A DNA stretch of 63,310 bases from Bacteroidales bacterium (GCA_029218425.1 JAQXRH010000041.1:1-63310); one strand, 5' to 3'. Counted from the stretch's first letter, positions 16,913 through 26,523 are shown. Notes: a model not told the origin generated them from the letters alone. Program-made: numbers and translations.

Positions 16913-16920
16913 TATCTTTG
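16913..16920 (+). promoter_or_regulatory. -7 box of the redox operon
   Basis: TATCTTTG lies 21 bases before ATG 16942, so the leader is only about 15 bases. No good -33 element is visible at the right distance. That would fit a promoter needing an activator, such as the AraC protein encoded at the end of the operon. Confidence 0.55.
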
Positions 16921-16941
16921 CAGTAAATAAATAAGATTGCC

Positions 16942-18060
16942 GTGAAACATATAATAATGTCAATACTTGCGATAGCAATGCCCTTGCTCGCTATTAGCGA
17001 CAATACCAACAACAGCGATATGCAGTCATCACAACAATGGGACAAAGTGTTCCCTCTCAGCGAGAATGTCAATCACCGCAAGGTGGAGTTCAAAAACCAG
17101 TATGGAATCACCCTTGTTGGCGATCTCTATAAGCCCACGGGGGCAAGTAACGGGATGGCCATAGCAGTGTGCGGGCCATTTGGAGCGTCGAAAGAGCAGT
17201 CGAGCGGCCTCTATGCCATGAAGATGGCCGAGAGAGGGTTCATTGCCTGCGCCTTCGACCCCTCGTTCACCGGCGAGAGCGGAGGTGAGCCTCGTGCCAC
17301 AGCATCGCCCGACATCAATACCGAGGACTTCCTGGCAGCCGTCGATTTCTTAAGCGGGCTTGACGACGTGGACGAGGAAAAGATAGGCATTATCGGCATA
17401 TGCGGATGGGGCGGAATAGCCCTAAATGCCGCCGCTGCCGATCCTCGCATCAAAGCCACGGTGGCAAGCACGATGTACGACATGTGTCGAGTAACAGGCA
17501 ATGGCTATTACGATGAGAGCGACAACGAAGCAGCTCGCTATGAACTGCGTAAGGCCATGGCATCGGAACGCGGCAAGGCCTTGCGTAGTGGCAAGCTGAC
17601 ACAAGGCGGAGGCGTGGTGGACCCGCTGCCGCAGGACGCGCCGCAGTTTGTCAAAGATTATTATGACTACTACAAGACCGGCCGCGGCTATCATCCTCGC
17701 TCGGGCAACAGCAATGGCGGCTGGCACACATTCGGCATCCAGGCCTACGCCAATGCCCGCTTCCTATATTACATAAATGAAATACGGACTGCGGTGCTCA
17801 TCATGCACGGCGAGAACGCCCATTCACGCTACTTCGGAGAGAATGCCTACATGTACATGGTAGAAGGCAAAGCTCCGGGCTACGGCTTCGTGGGCAAGCC
17901 CAACCCAGTGCCGGAGAACAAGCAATTGTTGATAATTCCGGGCGCAAGCCATTGCGAGCTCTACGATGGCGGCTACAGCGAGCTCGAAGGCAAAGGCCAC
18001 GCAAAGAATTGCATCCCGTGGGCTACGTTGGAAGATTTCTTTAAAATGAATTTGCAATAA
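16942..18060 (+). CDS. Secreted alpha/beta hydrolase, cysteine nucleophile
   Basis: A 372-aa alpha/beta-hydrolase with an N-terminal signal-like segment (residues 1-18). The nucleophile elbow reads GICGWGG, so Cys 154 replaces serine, as in dienelactone hydrolases and the YcjY-type group. The likely histidine is His 337 in PGASHCELYD. The segment GPFGASKEQSSGLYA forms the oxyanion region. It probably opens or hydrolyses an ester, lactone or thioester, but the substrate is unknown. It leads an operon of redox genes (4 bases to the next start), so a role in handling electrophilic or quinone-like compounds is a reasonable inference. Confidence 0.82.
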   Translation: MKHIIMSILAIAMPLLAISDNTNNSDMQSSQQWDKVFPLSENVNHRKVEFKNQYGITLVGDLYKPTGASNGMAIAVCGPFGASKEQSSGLYAMKMAERGFIACAFDPSFTGESGGEPRATASPDINTEDFLAAVDFLSGLDDVDEEKIGIIGICGWGGIALNAAAADPRIKATVASTMYDMCRVTGNGYYDESDNEAARYELRKAMASERGKALRSGKLTQGGGVVDPLPQDAPQFVKDYYDYYKTGRGYHPRSGNSNGGWHTFGIQAYANARFLYYINEIRTAVLIMHGENAHSRYFGENAYMYMVEGKAPGYGFVGKPNPVPENKQLLIIPGASHCELYDGGYSELEGKGHAKNCIPWATLEDFFKMNLQ

Positions 18061-18064
18061 AACG

Positions 18065-18601
18065 ATGAAAAAAGTAGTAGTAATATCCACCAGCCTACGC
18101 GTGGGGTCGAACAGCGATATGCTGGCCGACAAGTTTGCAGAAGGGGCCAAGGCATCGGGTCATGATGTTGAGAAGATTTCGCTCCGTGGCAAGGATATAA
18201 AGTTTTGCATAGGGTGCCTGAGCTGCCAGACGACGGGTGCTTGTGTGTTCAAGGATGACGTGCCGGCCATCATGGACAAGGTGCTTAACGCCGATGTGGT
18301 ATGCTGGGCAACGCCCATTTATTACTATGAGATGAGCGGGCAAATGAAGACGCTCATCGACCGAATGAACGCCATGTATCCTAAGGATTATCGCTTCCGC
18401 GACATTTATCTGCTCACCACGGCGGCTGAAGATGACGAAGCAACGCCCCAACGAGCCGAGTCGGGGCTTTGCGGCTGGATTGACTGCTTCGGCAAGGCTT
18501 CGCTCAAGGGGCACGTGTTCAGCGGCGGCGTAAGCGATGCGCGCGACATCGAAGGCAACGACACGTTGCAGGAGGCTTACGAAATGGGTGCTCGCGTATG
18601 A
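18065..18601 (+). CDS. NAD(P)H-dependent FMN reductase / flavodoxin-fold oxidoreductase
   Basis: A 178-aa flavodoxin-like protein of the FMN_red family. STSLRVGSNSDMLAD is the phosphate-binding loop for FMN, and TPIYYYEMSGQMKTLIDR is the second FMN contact. Between them lies CIGCLSCQTTGACVFKDD, the Cys motif seen in iron-sulfur-flavoprotein-like members; whether it holds a cluster is not certain. Predicted cytosolic, transferring electrons from NAD(P)H to a quinone, nitro compound or partner flavodoxin. Its stop overlaps the start of the next gene by 4 bases. Confidence 0.85.
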   Translation: MKKVVVISTSLRVGSNSDMLADKFAEGAKASGHDVEKISLRGKDIKFCIGCLSCQTTGACVFKDDVPAIMDKVLNADVVCWATPIYYYEMSGQMKTLIDRMNAMYPKDYRFRDIYLLTTAAEDDEATPQRAESGLCGWIDCFGKASLKGHVFSGGVSDARDIEGNDTLQEAYEMGARV

Positions 18602-19416
18602 AAAGTTTAAGCACACTGATATTGATAATACTGACATCCACAGTTATGGCCCAAAACAAGATAGTACAGACAGCAGGCCGCGACCAGTTGGGCGAGTTCG
18701 CCCCGAAATTCGCTGAGCTCAACGACGACATCCTCTTTGGCGAAGTGTGGAGCCGCAACGACCTGCTCAGTCTTCGCGACCGCAGTTTAGTGACACTCAC
18801 ATCGCTCATCAGCCAGGGAATAACCGACAGCTCCCTCTCCTACCACTTGCAGGAGGCGAAGAAGAATGGCATAACACGGGCCGAAATAGCGGAGATTATC
18901 ACCCACATAGCATTCTATGCCGGATGGCCCAAGGCCTAGGCTGCTTTCCGGCAGGCCAAGGAGGTGTGGGCCGACGACACTTCGGCTGCCGACGCCAAGG
19001 CTCGTTTTCAGCAAGAGATGATTTTCCCAATCGGCGAACCGAATACGGCCTACGCCAAGTATTTCAAGGGGAACAGTTATCTGGCGCGCATTTCCAGCGA
19101 ACAGGTACCCATTGCCAACGTCACCTTCGAGCCGGGCTGCCGCAACAACTGGCACATACACCATGCCACCAAAGGGGGCGGACAGATGCTCATCGGCATA
19201 GCCGGGCGGGGCTGGTACCAGGAAGAAGGGAAGCCCGCGCAAGAGATTACGCCCGGCACCGTCATCCACATCCCTTCAGGCGTGAAGCACTGGCACGGGG
19301 CGGCCGCCGACAGCTGGTTTGCCCACCTGGCTTTTGAGATTGAGGGGGAGAATGCGACTAATGAGTGGTTGGAACCCGTAAGCGACGATGATTATAATAA
19401 GGTGAACAGAAAATGA
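18598..19416 (+). pseudogene. Carboxymuconolactone decarboxylase-cupin gene split by an amber codon
   Basis: One continuous frame of 273 codons is interrupted only by TAG at 18937-18939. The first part (113 residues, signal peptide, then an AhpD/carboxymuconolactone decarboxylase domain ending AFYAGWPKA) is followed in the same frame by AAFRQAKEVW and a cupin domain (FEPGCRNNWHIHH, IPSGVKHWHG, the metal-binding histidines). In the family this junction reads GWPKAWAAF, so TGG to TAG is the simplest change. Both ends overlap their neighbours by 4 bases, as an intact gene would. Each half could still be a domain; the second might restart at GTG 18964. Suppression, polymorphism or sequence error are alternatives. 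Confidence 0.8.
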
Positions 19417-19982
19417 AATTAAAAATCGCAATTATGGCAGTGCTTGCTATGATAAGCGTATCAGCCTGCTCACAAAGCAAAACCAACGGCAATATGGACA
19501 ATAAAATATTAGTAGTATACTTCTCCGCCACAGGCACCACCAGGCAAGTGGCTGAAAAGCTGGCAAAAGTCACCGGGGCCGACATCTGCGAGATAGCACC
19601 CTCGCAGCCTTATACTGCCGCCGACCTCAATTGGCATAATCCGCAATCGCGCAGCTCGGTGGAAATGAACGACCCACAATCGCGCCCTGCAATTAAGGCT
19701 ATAAAAGAAGATGTAAAAGGCTACGACGTAATCTTCATTGGCTATCCTATATGGTGGGACCTGGCGCCAAGGGCGGTCGACACGTTCATTGAAAGCAACG
19801 ACATGACGGGCAAAACCGTCATACCGTTTGCCACCTCGGGTGGCAGCTCCATTACCGGAAGCGTCGCAGCCCTCAAGAAGTCATACCCCGATATCAAGTG
19901 GACCGACGGCAAGCTGCTGAATGGCGTAAGCGATAAAGGGCTGAAAACGTGGTGTAATAAATTGGGTATTCCCACGTTATAA
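19413..19982 (+). CDS. Flavodoxin lipoprotein
   Basis: A 189-aa flavodoxin with a lipoprotein signal (lipobox VSAC, Cys 19). VVYFSATGTTRQVAEKLA is the FMN phosphate loop and IGYPIWWDLAPRAVDTF the isoalloxazine-stacking region, as in the flavodoxin_4 group common in gut anaerobes. It would sit outside the cytoplasmic membrane, facing the periplasm, unlike ordinary flavodoxins. The ATG overlaps the end of the cupin part by 4 bases, so it belongs to the same operon. It probably takes part in extracytoplasmic electron transfer or reduction of electrophiles together with the FMN reductase and the CMD-cupin protein; this is inference. Confidence 0.85.
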   Translation: MKLKIAIMAVLAMISVSACSQSKTNGNMDNKILVVYFSATGTTRQVAEKLAKVTGADICEIAPSQPYTAADLNWHNPQSRSSVEMNDPQSRPAIKAIKEDVKGYDVIFIGYPIWWDLAPRAVDTFIESNDMTGKTVIPFATSGGSSITGSVAALKKSYPDIKWTDGKLLNGVSDKGLKTWCNKLGIPTL

Positions 19983-20001
19983 TTACTGACACTACAGAAT
20001 T

Positions 20002-20889
20002 ATGCACCATATATATCTCGACACCGTACAGGCCTTCAACGACTACCATGGGTTGGCTACGCTTCACCCATTGGTGAGCGTAGCGCATGTGGAGAATACG
20101 GAGCACATCAAGTCGTGCACGATGCACTACGGCCTCTATGCCATATACCTCAAAGCTACTAAATCGTGCAAACTATCCTACGGACGCACCCCCTACGACT
20201 TCGACGAGATGACAGTAACGAGTTTTGCGCCCGGGCAAACGGTGATTGTAGAGCCAGCACCCGACGTGCCATTGGTGAAATTTTCAGCCCTCGTTTTCCA
20301 CCCCGACTTGCTTAACCGCCTGCCATTGGCCAAGCAGATGAGCCGCTACGACTTTTTTGACTACACAAGCACCGAGGCGCTGCACCTGTCCAATCAAGAA
20401 GTGGATATATTTCAAGGCGTTCTGGCCATGATAGAGCAAGAGCTTCACCGAGCCATCGACAAGCACACGCGCGAACTCATAGTGTCGAATATCGAACTGC
20501 TCCTCAATTATTGCCTACGCTTCTACGACCGCCAATTCATCACGCGGGAGGAGATAAACCACAGCGTGGTAAAGAAATTCGTCGCCCTGCTCGATGAATA
20601 TATCGGCACCCGAGCCCAAGAAGAAGGGCTACCTACCGTAACCTGGTTCGCCGACAAGTGCTGCCTTTCCACCGGCTATTTCGGTTCATTGGTGAAAGCT
20701 GAGACAGGGCGCACAGCCAAGGACCTGATCAACGACCGTATCCTTTGCAAGGCAAAGGAACTCCTTCAATCGGAATCGCTCACCGTCACACAGGTCAGCT
20801 CACTCCTGGGCTTCGAATATCCACAGCACTTTATCCGCTTTTTCAAATCGCTCACCGGCATGACGCCATCGCAGTGGCGCGTGGCATGA
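20002..20889 (+). CDS. AraC-family transcriptional regulator
   Basis: A 295-aa regulator with an N-terminal cupin-like sensing region and a C-terminal double helix-turn-helix (about residues 195-295). The second HTH contains TVTQVSSLLGFEYPQHFIRFFKSLTGMTPSQWR, the AraC signature. It lies 19 bases after the flavodoxin gene in the same direction, so it is probably co-transcribed and controls the promoter at 16913. Ligand unknown; the operon content suggests a reactive small molecule. Confidence 0.93.
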   Translation: MHHIYLDTVQAFNDYHGLATLHPLVSVAHVENTEHIKSCTMHYGLYAIYLKATKSCKLSYGRTPYDFDEMTVTSFAPGQTVIVEPAPDVPLVKFSALVFHPDLLNRLPLAKQMSRYDFFDYTSTEALHLSNQEVDIFQGVLAMIEQELHRAIDKHTRELIVSNIELLLNYCLRFYDRQFITREEINHSVVKKFVALLDEYIGTRAQEEGLPTVTWFADKCCLSTGYFGSLVKAETGRTAKDLINDRILCKAKELLQSESLTVTQVSSLLGFEYPQHFIRFFKSLTGMTPSQWRVA

Positions 20890-20948
20890 CTTGCAAAAAA
20901 GCACAGTACCGGCAGCAATTACGACATAGGAATTAGAGTCCGCAACAT

Positions 20949-21000
20949 GGCGCATGCAAAAACGCGCATCGCTTATAGCACTGCTGTTTTTGCATGCGCC
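20949..21000. terminator. Long hairpin after the redox operon
   Basis: Perfect 15-bp inverted repeat: 20949-20963 (GGCGCATGCAAAAAC) and 20986-21000, with a 22-base loop. It lies 60 bases after the AraC stop and before the gldE promoter. The plus strand continues TGTCATGGTATTTTTT, with a T-run 10 bases away, so termination is likely though not textbook. Apart from this and the promoter at 21092 I see nothing in 20890-21179. Confidence 0.6.
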
Positions 21001-21091
21001 TGTCATGGTATTTTTTACCGTTGCCACACCGAAATATCAGTTTTCCACACAGTTGACTGTAAATTAGTTTTATTAGATATATAATTTTTTG

Positions 21092-21099
21092 TATCTTTG
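21092..21099 (+). promoter_or_regulatory. -7 box of gldE-gldD-pptase operon
   Basis: TATCTTTG fits TAnnTTTG. It precedes the gldE start by about 80 bases. No clear -33 box. Confidence 0.55.
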
Positions 21100-21179
21100 C
21101 CAAGACAAAGGCCGACGGGCGATTATCGCTCCGCTTATCAGCGCCGTCGACCCATAGTATTAACTAATAGAAATTCATC

Positions 21180-22508
21180 TTGGACGTAGACCCTTTACCA
21201 GCCACCCAAGCACTGTGCAGCATAATGGCTGACATCTCCGACTTCGGAGTGGCACAAATCGTAGCATTGGCATTCGGAGTGGCGTGCTTGTTTGCATCCG
21301 GCTTTGTATCCGGCAGTGAGATAGCCTTCTTTTCTCTTGACCCCGACGACGAGCGACTCGACGAGAGCCGCTCCGGCGAAAACATTCGCTCCGTCATAGA
21401 GCAGCCCGAGCGGCTTTTGGCTACTATCCTTATAGCCAACAACTTAGTGAACGTGACGATAGTCGTGTTGTGCAACTTTGCGCTGGGCCCAGTGTTCTCC
21501 GGCATGTCAGCGATATTGAGTTTCGTGCTCCAGACCGTAATACTTACGTTCCTCATCCTACTCTTCGGCGAGATTTTCCCAAAATTGTTTGCCAAGCAAA
21601 ACCCATTGGGCTGGGCTGAACGATCGATAGGGGGCGTAAAGCTGCTGATGAAGATGTTTCGCCCAATGTCGTCGATATTGGTAAGGAGCACCGGCATCGT
21701 CAACCGCGTAGTGACCAAGAAGCATGACAACATATCGACCGACGAGCTTGAGAAAGCCCTGGAAATCACCGACATGAAGAATGGTGCCGACCGCGAGATG
21801 CTCAAGGAAATACTGCGGTTTGGCGACACCACGGCAGCCGAGGTGATGACACCACGCGTCGACATCACCGACCTCGACATCACCGCCAACTTCGACGAGG
21901 TGATGGAGGTGGTCCTCCAGTCGGGCTATGCGCGACTGCCGGTCTACGAAGGCACCCAGGACAACATACGCGGAGTGCTCTACGCCCGCGATTTGCTCCC
22001 CTACATAGGCAAAGAGAACAAGGACTTCGGCTGGCAACAGCTGATACGCAAGCCCTATTTCGTGCCCGAGTCGCGCTCCATCGACGACCTCCTCGAGGAC
22101 TTCCGCAAGATGAAAATCCACCTCGCGATAGTAATCGACGAATTTGGCGGCACGCAAGGCATAGTCACCCTTGAAGACGTGCTCGAAGAGATTGTCGGCG
22201 ACATCAACGATGAATATGACGATGAGGAGCAGACCTACAAACGTCTGCCCGACGACACATATATCTTTGAGGGGCGTACCCTGCTCAACGACTTCTTCCG
22301 CGTCACCGGCCTCGACGAAGCCGACTACGCCGAAGTGACCGAAGACTGCGAGACGGTGGCCGGCATGCTTTTGGCCATCAAAGGCGACTTCCCCAAGGAG
22401 AAAGAGCCGCTCGTCTACGGCCGTTGCCGTTTCCTTATCCTCGACATCGACCACCATCGCATCACCAACGTGCGCGTAAAAGTGATGCCACAAGTGCAGA
22501 CTATGTAG
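21180..22508 (+). CDS. gldE: GldE-like CBS-pair membrane protein (CorC/HlyC family)
   Basis: A 442-aa protein with an N-terminal DUF21 membrane domain of several hydrophobic segments (about residues 19-135), a CBS-domain pair (about 215-345; VMTPRVDITDLD, DEFGGTQGIVTLEDVLEEIVG) and a C-terminal CorC/HlyC domain. Related proteins act in divalent-cation export; GldE is needed for gliding in Flavobacterium, but this lineage is not expected to glide. The start is TTG 21180 (MDVDPLPATQ), which matches family N-termini better than ATG 21225. gldD and a phosphopantetheinyl transferase follow in an arrangement known from Flavobacteria. Confidence 0.88.
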   Translation: MDVDPLPATQALCSIMADISDFGVAQIVALAFGVACLFASGFVSGSEIAFFSLDPDDERLDESRSGENIRSVIEQPERLLATILIANNLVNVTIVVLCNFALGPVFSGMSAILSFVLQTVILTFLILLFGEIFPKLFAKQNPLGWAERSIGGVKLLMKMFRPMSSILVRSTGIVNRVVTKKHDNISTDELEKALEITDMKNGADREMLKEILRFGDTTAAEVMTPRVDITDLDITANFDEVMEVVLQSGYARLPVYEGTQDNIRGVLYARDLLPYIGKENKDFGWQQLIRKPYFVPESRSIDDLLEDFRKMKIHLAIVIDEFGGTQGIVTLEDVLEEIVGDINDEYDDEEQTYKRLPDDTYIFEGRTLLNDFFRVTGLDEADYAEVTEDCETVAGMLLAIKGDFPKEKEPLVYGRCRFLILDIDHHRITNVRVKVMPQVQTM

Positions 22509-22568
22509 CCCCGCCCCGGCCCATAGCCGACTTGCATTATCGCTATATCCCTTAACTACCTGAATATC

Positions 22569-23189
22569 ATGCGGGTTTCACCAATATTATTACTGCTATT
22601 GGCCATCGGTTGGGCGATGCTGACCGGCTGCGGGGGAGTAGACGGCTCGCCTAAAGGGTCCTCCGACAATGACTACGTGGAGGTGCCGCGCCGCCACGCC
22701 TATCCGCGTATCGCCCTGCCCGACTCTACTTACAGCTTCACGACAGCGGGCAAGTCGCGCCTCGTCATCGCCGTCAACGACGCCGCCACCTCCACGCTGC
22801 GCAGTTCCGACGACGGCAACTCCTGCTTCGTCGACGTGGCCTACCCCACATTGCAATCCACGATATTCTACACCATAACGCCGGTTGACCGTGCTACCCT
22901 GAGCGACGTCATCGCCAACCGACTGCAACGCATAGAGCTCAACATGGGCGCATCGGATGCCGAGCTGCTCGAATTCGACACCCCGGCCGGCTTTGAATGT
23001 AAAGTGTTCGTCACCCGGGGCGACATTTCCACGCCGGTGCAATTCTTATCGACCGACGGCACCGGCCTCGTGGTAAGCGGTGCGGCTTTCGTTAGGGAAG
23101 CGTCGCCCGCCACCGCCGACTCCATAGCGCCCATCGTCGACGTAATAAGCCGCGACGTTGTCCACACACTCAAGACCATGCACCTATGA
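22569..23189 (+). CDS. gldD: GldD-like lipoprotein
   Basis: A 206-aa protein with a lipoprotein signal peptide (lipobox LTGC, Cys 18). RRHAYPRIALPDSTY is the conserved GldD opening (a Pro/Arg/Tyr-rich motif followed by LP). No catalytic residues are apparent. GldD is a membrane lipoprotein required for gliding and secretion-linked phenotypes in Flavobacterium. Its place between gldE and the transferase supports the call; its stop overlaps the next start by 4 bases. Its role in a non-gliding gut organism is unknown. Confidence 0.78.
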   Translation: MRVSPILLLLLAIGWAMLTGCGGVDGSPKGSSDNDYVEVPRRHAYPRIALPDSTYSFTTAGKSRLVIAVNDAATSTLRSSDDGNSCFVDVAYPTLQSTIFYTITPVDRATLSDVIANRLQRIELNMGASDAELLEFDTPAGFECKVFVTRGDISTPVQFLSTDGTGLVVSGAAFVREASPATADSIAPIVDVISRDVVHTLKTMHL

Positions 23190-23896
23190 GGATAAGCCAC
23201 TATCACATATCGGGTATCGACATCTACGTCGGCGACTTCGACGGCGCATGCCCCGACACCCTCTCGCCGAGCCAGAAAGAGGAGGTGGCCACCATGGCCA
23301 GCGACAAGCGTCGGCGTGAACGCACCGTTGTTTACGCCCTTATCAACCATGCCGCCGTTGACAATCCCGAGCGCTACGACGCCATCGCGGGGATGCCGCT
23401 CTGCCATTTCGCCAACGGCGCGCCATATTTCAATAGCCCCGACGGGCAGGAGTCGGAGATAGGCATATCGGTGTCGCATTGCCACAGTGGCGCTTGCATA
23501 GCAGTGAGCCGCCCGGCGAAGCATTTCGGCATCGACATCGAGGACCAATCGCCCAAACTGGAACGCGTGAAATCGAAATATATCGGCGATAGCGAGGCCA
23601 TCTTCATAGGAGCCGAACGGCTGTTGCCGGCGTGGACCATCAAGGAGGCCGTCTACAAAGCCGCCGGCATCGCCGGACTTTCGCTACGCGACGGCATCAT
23701 AATAAGCAAAATTGCCGAAGTGGCTGCCGATTTCAGCCTCGAAGCAACGGTGGCAATCAATGCCGGCGCCCCTGCGTCGGGCGCCACAATCGGGCACACC
23801 GGTACGGCCTTGCGGTGCCACATACGCCGGGATGCATCGCGTTGCATAGCCCTCGCCGTGAGCGATGGGCAAGAAAGGATTACTAAAAATAGCTAA
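23186..23896 (+). CDS. 4'-phosphopantetheinyl transferase (Sfp type)
   Basis: A 236-aa enzyme that would transfer phosphopantetheine from CoA to a serine of a carrier protein. The magnesium-binding GIDIED (about residues 113-118) and the WTIKEAVYKAAG helix (about 150-161) are the two Sfp-family motifs, with ISVSHCHSGACIAVS before them. The carrier protein is not in the window. It may serve fatty-acid ACP or an aryl-polyene/polyketide carrier. It is translationally coupled to gldD by a 4-base overlap. Confidence 0.9.
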   Translation: MRISHYHISGIDIYVGDFDGACPDTLSPSQKEEVATMASDKRRRERTVVYALINHAAVDNPERYDAIAGMPLCHFANGAPYFNSPDGQESEIGISVSHCHSGACIAVSRPAKHFGIDIEDQSPKLERVKSKYIGDSEAIFIGAERLLPAWTIKEAVYKAAGIAGLSLRDGIIISKIAEVAADFSLEATVAINAGAPASGATIGHTGTALRCHIRRDASRCIALAVSDGQERITKNS

Positions 23897-23955
23897 AAAG
23901 TAGATATTTGACACAAATTTATTGGAAAATACGACAGATATAAAGAAAAAAGTTG

Positions 23956-23963
23956 TAATTTTG
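23956..23963 (+). promoter_or_regulatory. -7 box of the malic enzyme gene
   Basis: TAATTTTG fits TAnnTTTG and lies 94 bases before ATG 24050, giving a leader of about 85 bases. Confidence 0.55.
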
Positions 23964-24049
23964 CAAAAATTTATTCCGAATGACAAAAGTGACCAACAAA
24001 GCTATTAAGCCTTGGTCGTAGTTTTTTAATATATTAAGGTAGAAAGATT

Positions 24050-26353
24050 ATGTCTAACAACTTGAAAGAAGCCGCATTGGACTATCATCGTTTGCCACGT
24101 CCTGGCAAAACGGAGGTTGTCCCCACCAAACCGTATTCATCGCAACACGACCTCGCATTGGCTTACTCGCCCGGCGTAGCATTCCCCTGCTTGGAGATAG
24201 AGCAAAACCCGCAGGATGCCTACGAATACACCAACAAGGGCAACTTGGTAGCCGTGATATCCAACGGCACCGCTGTGCTCGGTCTGGGCGACATCGGCGC
24301 GCTTGCCGGCAAGCCGGTGATGGAAGGTAAGGGATTGTTGTTCAAGATTTTCGCCGGTATCGACTGCTTCGACATCGAAGTCAACGAAAAAGATCCCGAG
24401 AAATTCATTCAAGTAGTAAAAGCAATAGCCCCCACATTCGGCGGCATCAACCTCGAAGACATCAAGGCCCCCGAATGTTTTGAAATAGAACGCCGCCTCA
24501 AGGAGGAATGCAATATCCCGGTGATGCACGACGACCAGCACGGCACCGCAATCATCTCGGCTGCCGGCCTGCTCAACGCCCTGGAATTGCAAGGCAAAAA
24601 GATAGAGGAAATCAAATTGGTGGTTAACGGAGCTGGAGCAGCAGCCGTAAGCTGCACCCGCCTTTACGTAGCCTTGGGCGTCAACCCCGCCAATATCGTG
24701 ATGTGCGACTCAAAAGGCGTCATCAACCGTCGCCGCCCCAACCTCTCCCCACAGAAAGCCGAATTTGCCACCGACCGCGACATTGAGACGCTCGCCCAGG
24801 CAATGGCAGGCGCCGACGTGTTCCTCGGCCTTTCGGTGAAAGACGTGGTCACCACCGAGATGGTGCAGTCGATGGCCCCCAACCCCATCGTCTTCGCCCT
24901 TGCCAATCCCGACCCCGAGATATCCTACGACAAGGCCATCGCTTCGCGCCCCGACCTCATCTTCGCCACCGGCCGTAGCGACTATCCCAACCAGATCAAC
25001 AACGTGCTTGGCTTCCCCTACATATTCCGCGGCGCACTCGACTCGGGCGCAACGCAAATCAACGAAGCAATGAAGCTGTCGGCCGTGCGCGCCATCGCCG
25101 AGCTTGCCAAGCAGCCCGTTCCCTCGGTGGTCAACGCCGCCTACGGCATGACCAACCTCAAGTTTGGCCGCGACTACATATTGCCCAAGCCCCTCGACCC
25201 GCGTTTGCTCACCACCGTGGCTCCCGCCGTGGCACGCGGCGCTATGGAATCGGGCGTGGCTCGTCGTCCTATCACCAACTGGGATGAATACAATGTCAAA
25301 TTGCGCACCCTCATGGGCGTCGACAACCAACTTTCACGCCGATTTACCGATGCCGCAAAAGCCAATCCCAAACGCGTCATCTTCTCCGAAGGCAACACCG
25401 ACTCGATGCTCCGTGCCGCATCCAATGCTCTGCGCATAGGCATCTGCACGCCTATACTCCTTGGCAACGAAGAGATGATCGAAAAACGCGCCAAACGCCT
25501 GGGTATCAAGCTTGACGGCATCGAAATCGTCAACCCGCGCCATGACCGCGAAGCCGAACGCCGCCACCAATTCGCCCTCAAGCTCGCGCAAAAGCGTCAG
25601 CGCCAGGGCGTCACATATCCCGAAGCGCTCGAAAACATGTTCGACCGCAACTACTTCGGCATGATGATGGTGGAAGAGCACCTCGCCGACGCTATCATCT
25701 GCGGCACGTATTCATCCAACTCCATGCCCACCGAAATAGCCAAAGAGGTGATTGGCATACGCCCCAGCTACAAGCACTTCGCCTCCTTGCATATCGTCGA
25801 CACCCAGAAAGGCATACTCTTCATAGCCGACACGGCCATCAACCAGTCGACCGACGAGGACACCCTCTTCGACATCGCCCGTCTGGCCCGCAACTCCGTG
25901 GAATTCTTCTCCCAAGACCCCAATATTGCCATGATATCGTTCAGCAACTTCGGCTCAAGCTCTATGCCAGAGTCGGTGAAGGTGCACAACGTGGTAGAAC
26001 GCATGCAGGCCATGTATCCCGAGCTCCCCATCGACGGCGAAATGACCCTCAACTACGCCCTCAACCCCGAGCTCCGCGATGCCACATTCCCATTCTCGCG
26101 CCTCAAAGGCAAGAAAGTCAACACGTTGGTATTCCCCAACTTGTCAGCCGCGTCGACAGCCTACCGCATGCTGCTCGAAATGGGCGTTGGCGAAGCCATT
26201 GGCCCGATACAGATGGGTTTGAACAAGCCCGTTCACTTCATCAACGTCGACACCCCGGTACGCGACATCGTCAACCTCGTGACCATGGCCGTGCTCGACG
26301 CCGCCGTACAGCAGAAACTGGAAGCTGCCGTGGCTGTCAAAATCGACAAATAA
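24050..26353 (+). CDS. maeB: NADP-dependent malic enzyme with phosphotransacetylase-like domain
   Basis: A 767-aa MaeB-type enzyme that oxidatively decarboxylates malate to pyruvate, making NADPH. The N-terminal malic domain has [19 protein letters not shown] and [19 protein letters not shown]; the nucleotide-binding part has [16 protein letters not shown]. From about residue 425 the protein continues as a phosphate acetyl/butyryltransferase-like domain ([24 protein letters not shown]), which in this family is regulatory (acetyl-CoA sensing) rather than catalytic. The length is typical. It is single-cistron, with its own promoter and a strong terminator at 26484-26523. Confidence 0.95.
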   Translation: MSNNLKEAALDYHRLPRPGKTEVVPTKPYSSQHDLALAYSPGVAFPCLEIEQNPQDAYEYTNKGNLVAVISNGTAVLGLGDIGALAGKPVMEGKGLLFKIFAGIDCFDIEVNEKDPEKFIQVVKAIAPTFGGINLEDIKAPECFEIERRLKEECNIPVMHDDQHGTAIISAAGLLNALELQGKKIEEIKLVVNGAGAAAVSCTRLYVALGVNPANIVMCDSKGVINRRRPNLSPQKAEFATDRDIETLAQAMAGADVFLGLSVKDVVTTEMVQSMAPNPIVFALANPDPEISYDKAIASRPDLIFATGRSDYPNQINNVLGFPYIFRGALDSGATQINEAMKLSAVRAIAELAKQPVPSVVNAAYGMTNLKFGRDYILPKPLDPRLLTTVAPAVARGAMESGVARRPITNWDEYNVKLRTLMGVDNQLSRRFTDAAKANPKRVIFSEGNTDSMLRAASNALRIGICTPILLGNEEMIEKRAKRLGIKLDGIEIVNPRHDREAERRHQFALKLAQKRQRQGVTYPEALENMFDRNYFGMMMVEEHLADAIICGTYSSNSMPTEIAKEVIGIRPSYKHFASLHIVDTQKGILFIADTAINQSTDEDTLFDIARLARNSVEFFSQDPNIAMISFSNFGSSSMPESVKVHNVVERMQAMYPELPIDGEMTLNYALNPELRDATFPFSRLKGKKVNTLVFPNLSAASTAYRMLLEMGVGEAIGPIQMGLNKPVHFINVDTPVRDIVNLVTMAVLDAAVQQKLEAAVAVKIDK

Positions 26354-26387
26354 GATACCGCCACCGCAACGAATACCGCAACGTCCT

Positions 26388-26435
26388 GTTCCCCGAACGG
26401 ATGGTGCAACGGTTCCCCAAACGGATGATGCAACG
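26388..26435. repeat. Two-copy 24-bp tandem repeat
   Basis: 26388-26411 and 26412-26435 are adjacent 24-bp copies of GTTCCCC(G/A)AACGGATG(G/A)TGCAACG with two mismatches. They lie between the malic enzyme stop and its terminator. The region 26354-26694 holds no gene. Confidence 0.8.
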
Positions 26436-26483
26436 TATCGCCTAATTGGCGAAACCGATATAGCACAAAGTCGGAAAAACAAA

Positions 26484-26523
26484 AAGACCGCTAACCTATT
26501 GGAATACAATGGTTAGCGGTCTT
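26484..26523. terminator. Terminator downstream of maeB
   Basis: AAGACCGCTAACC (26484-26496) and GGTTAGCGGTCTT (26511-26523) form a perfect 13-bp stem with a 14-base loop. The plus strand continues TAATATATA, so there is only a short T-run. On the minus strand the stem is followed by TTTTTGTTTTTCC, so it is stronger as a minus-strand terminator and may be bidirectional. Confidence 0.75.
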
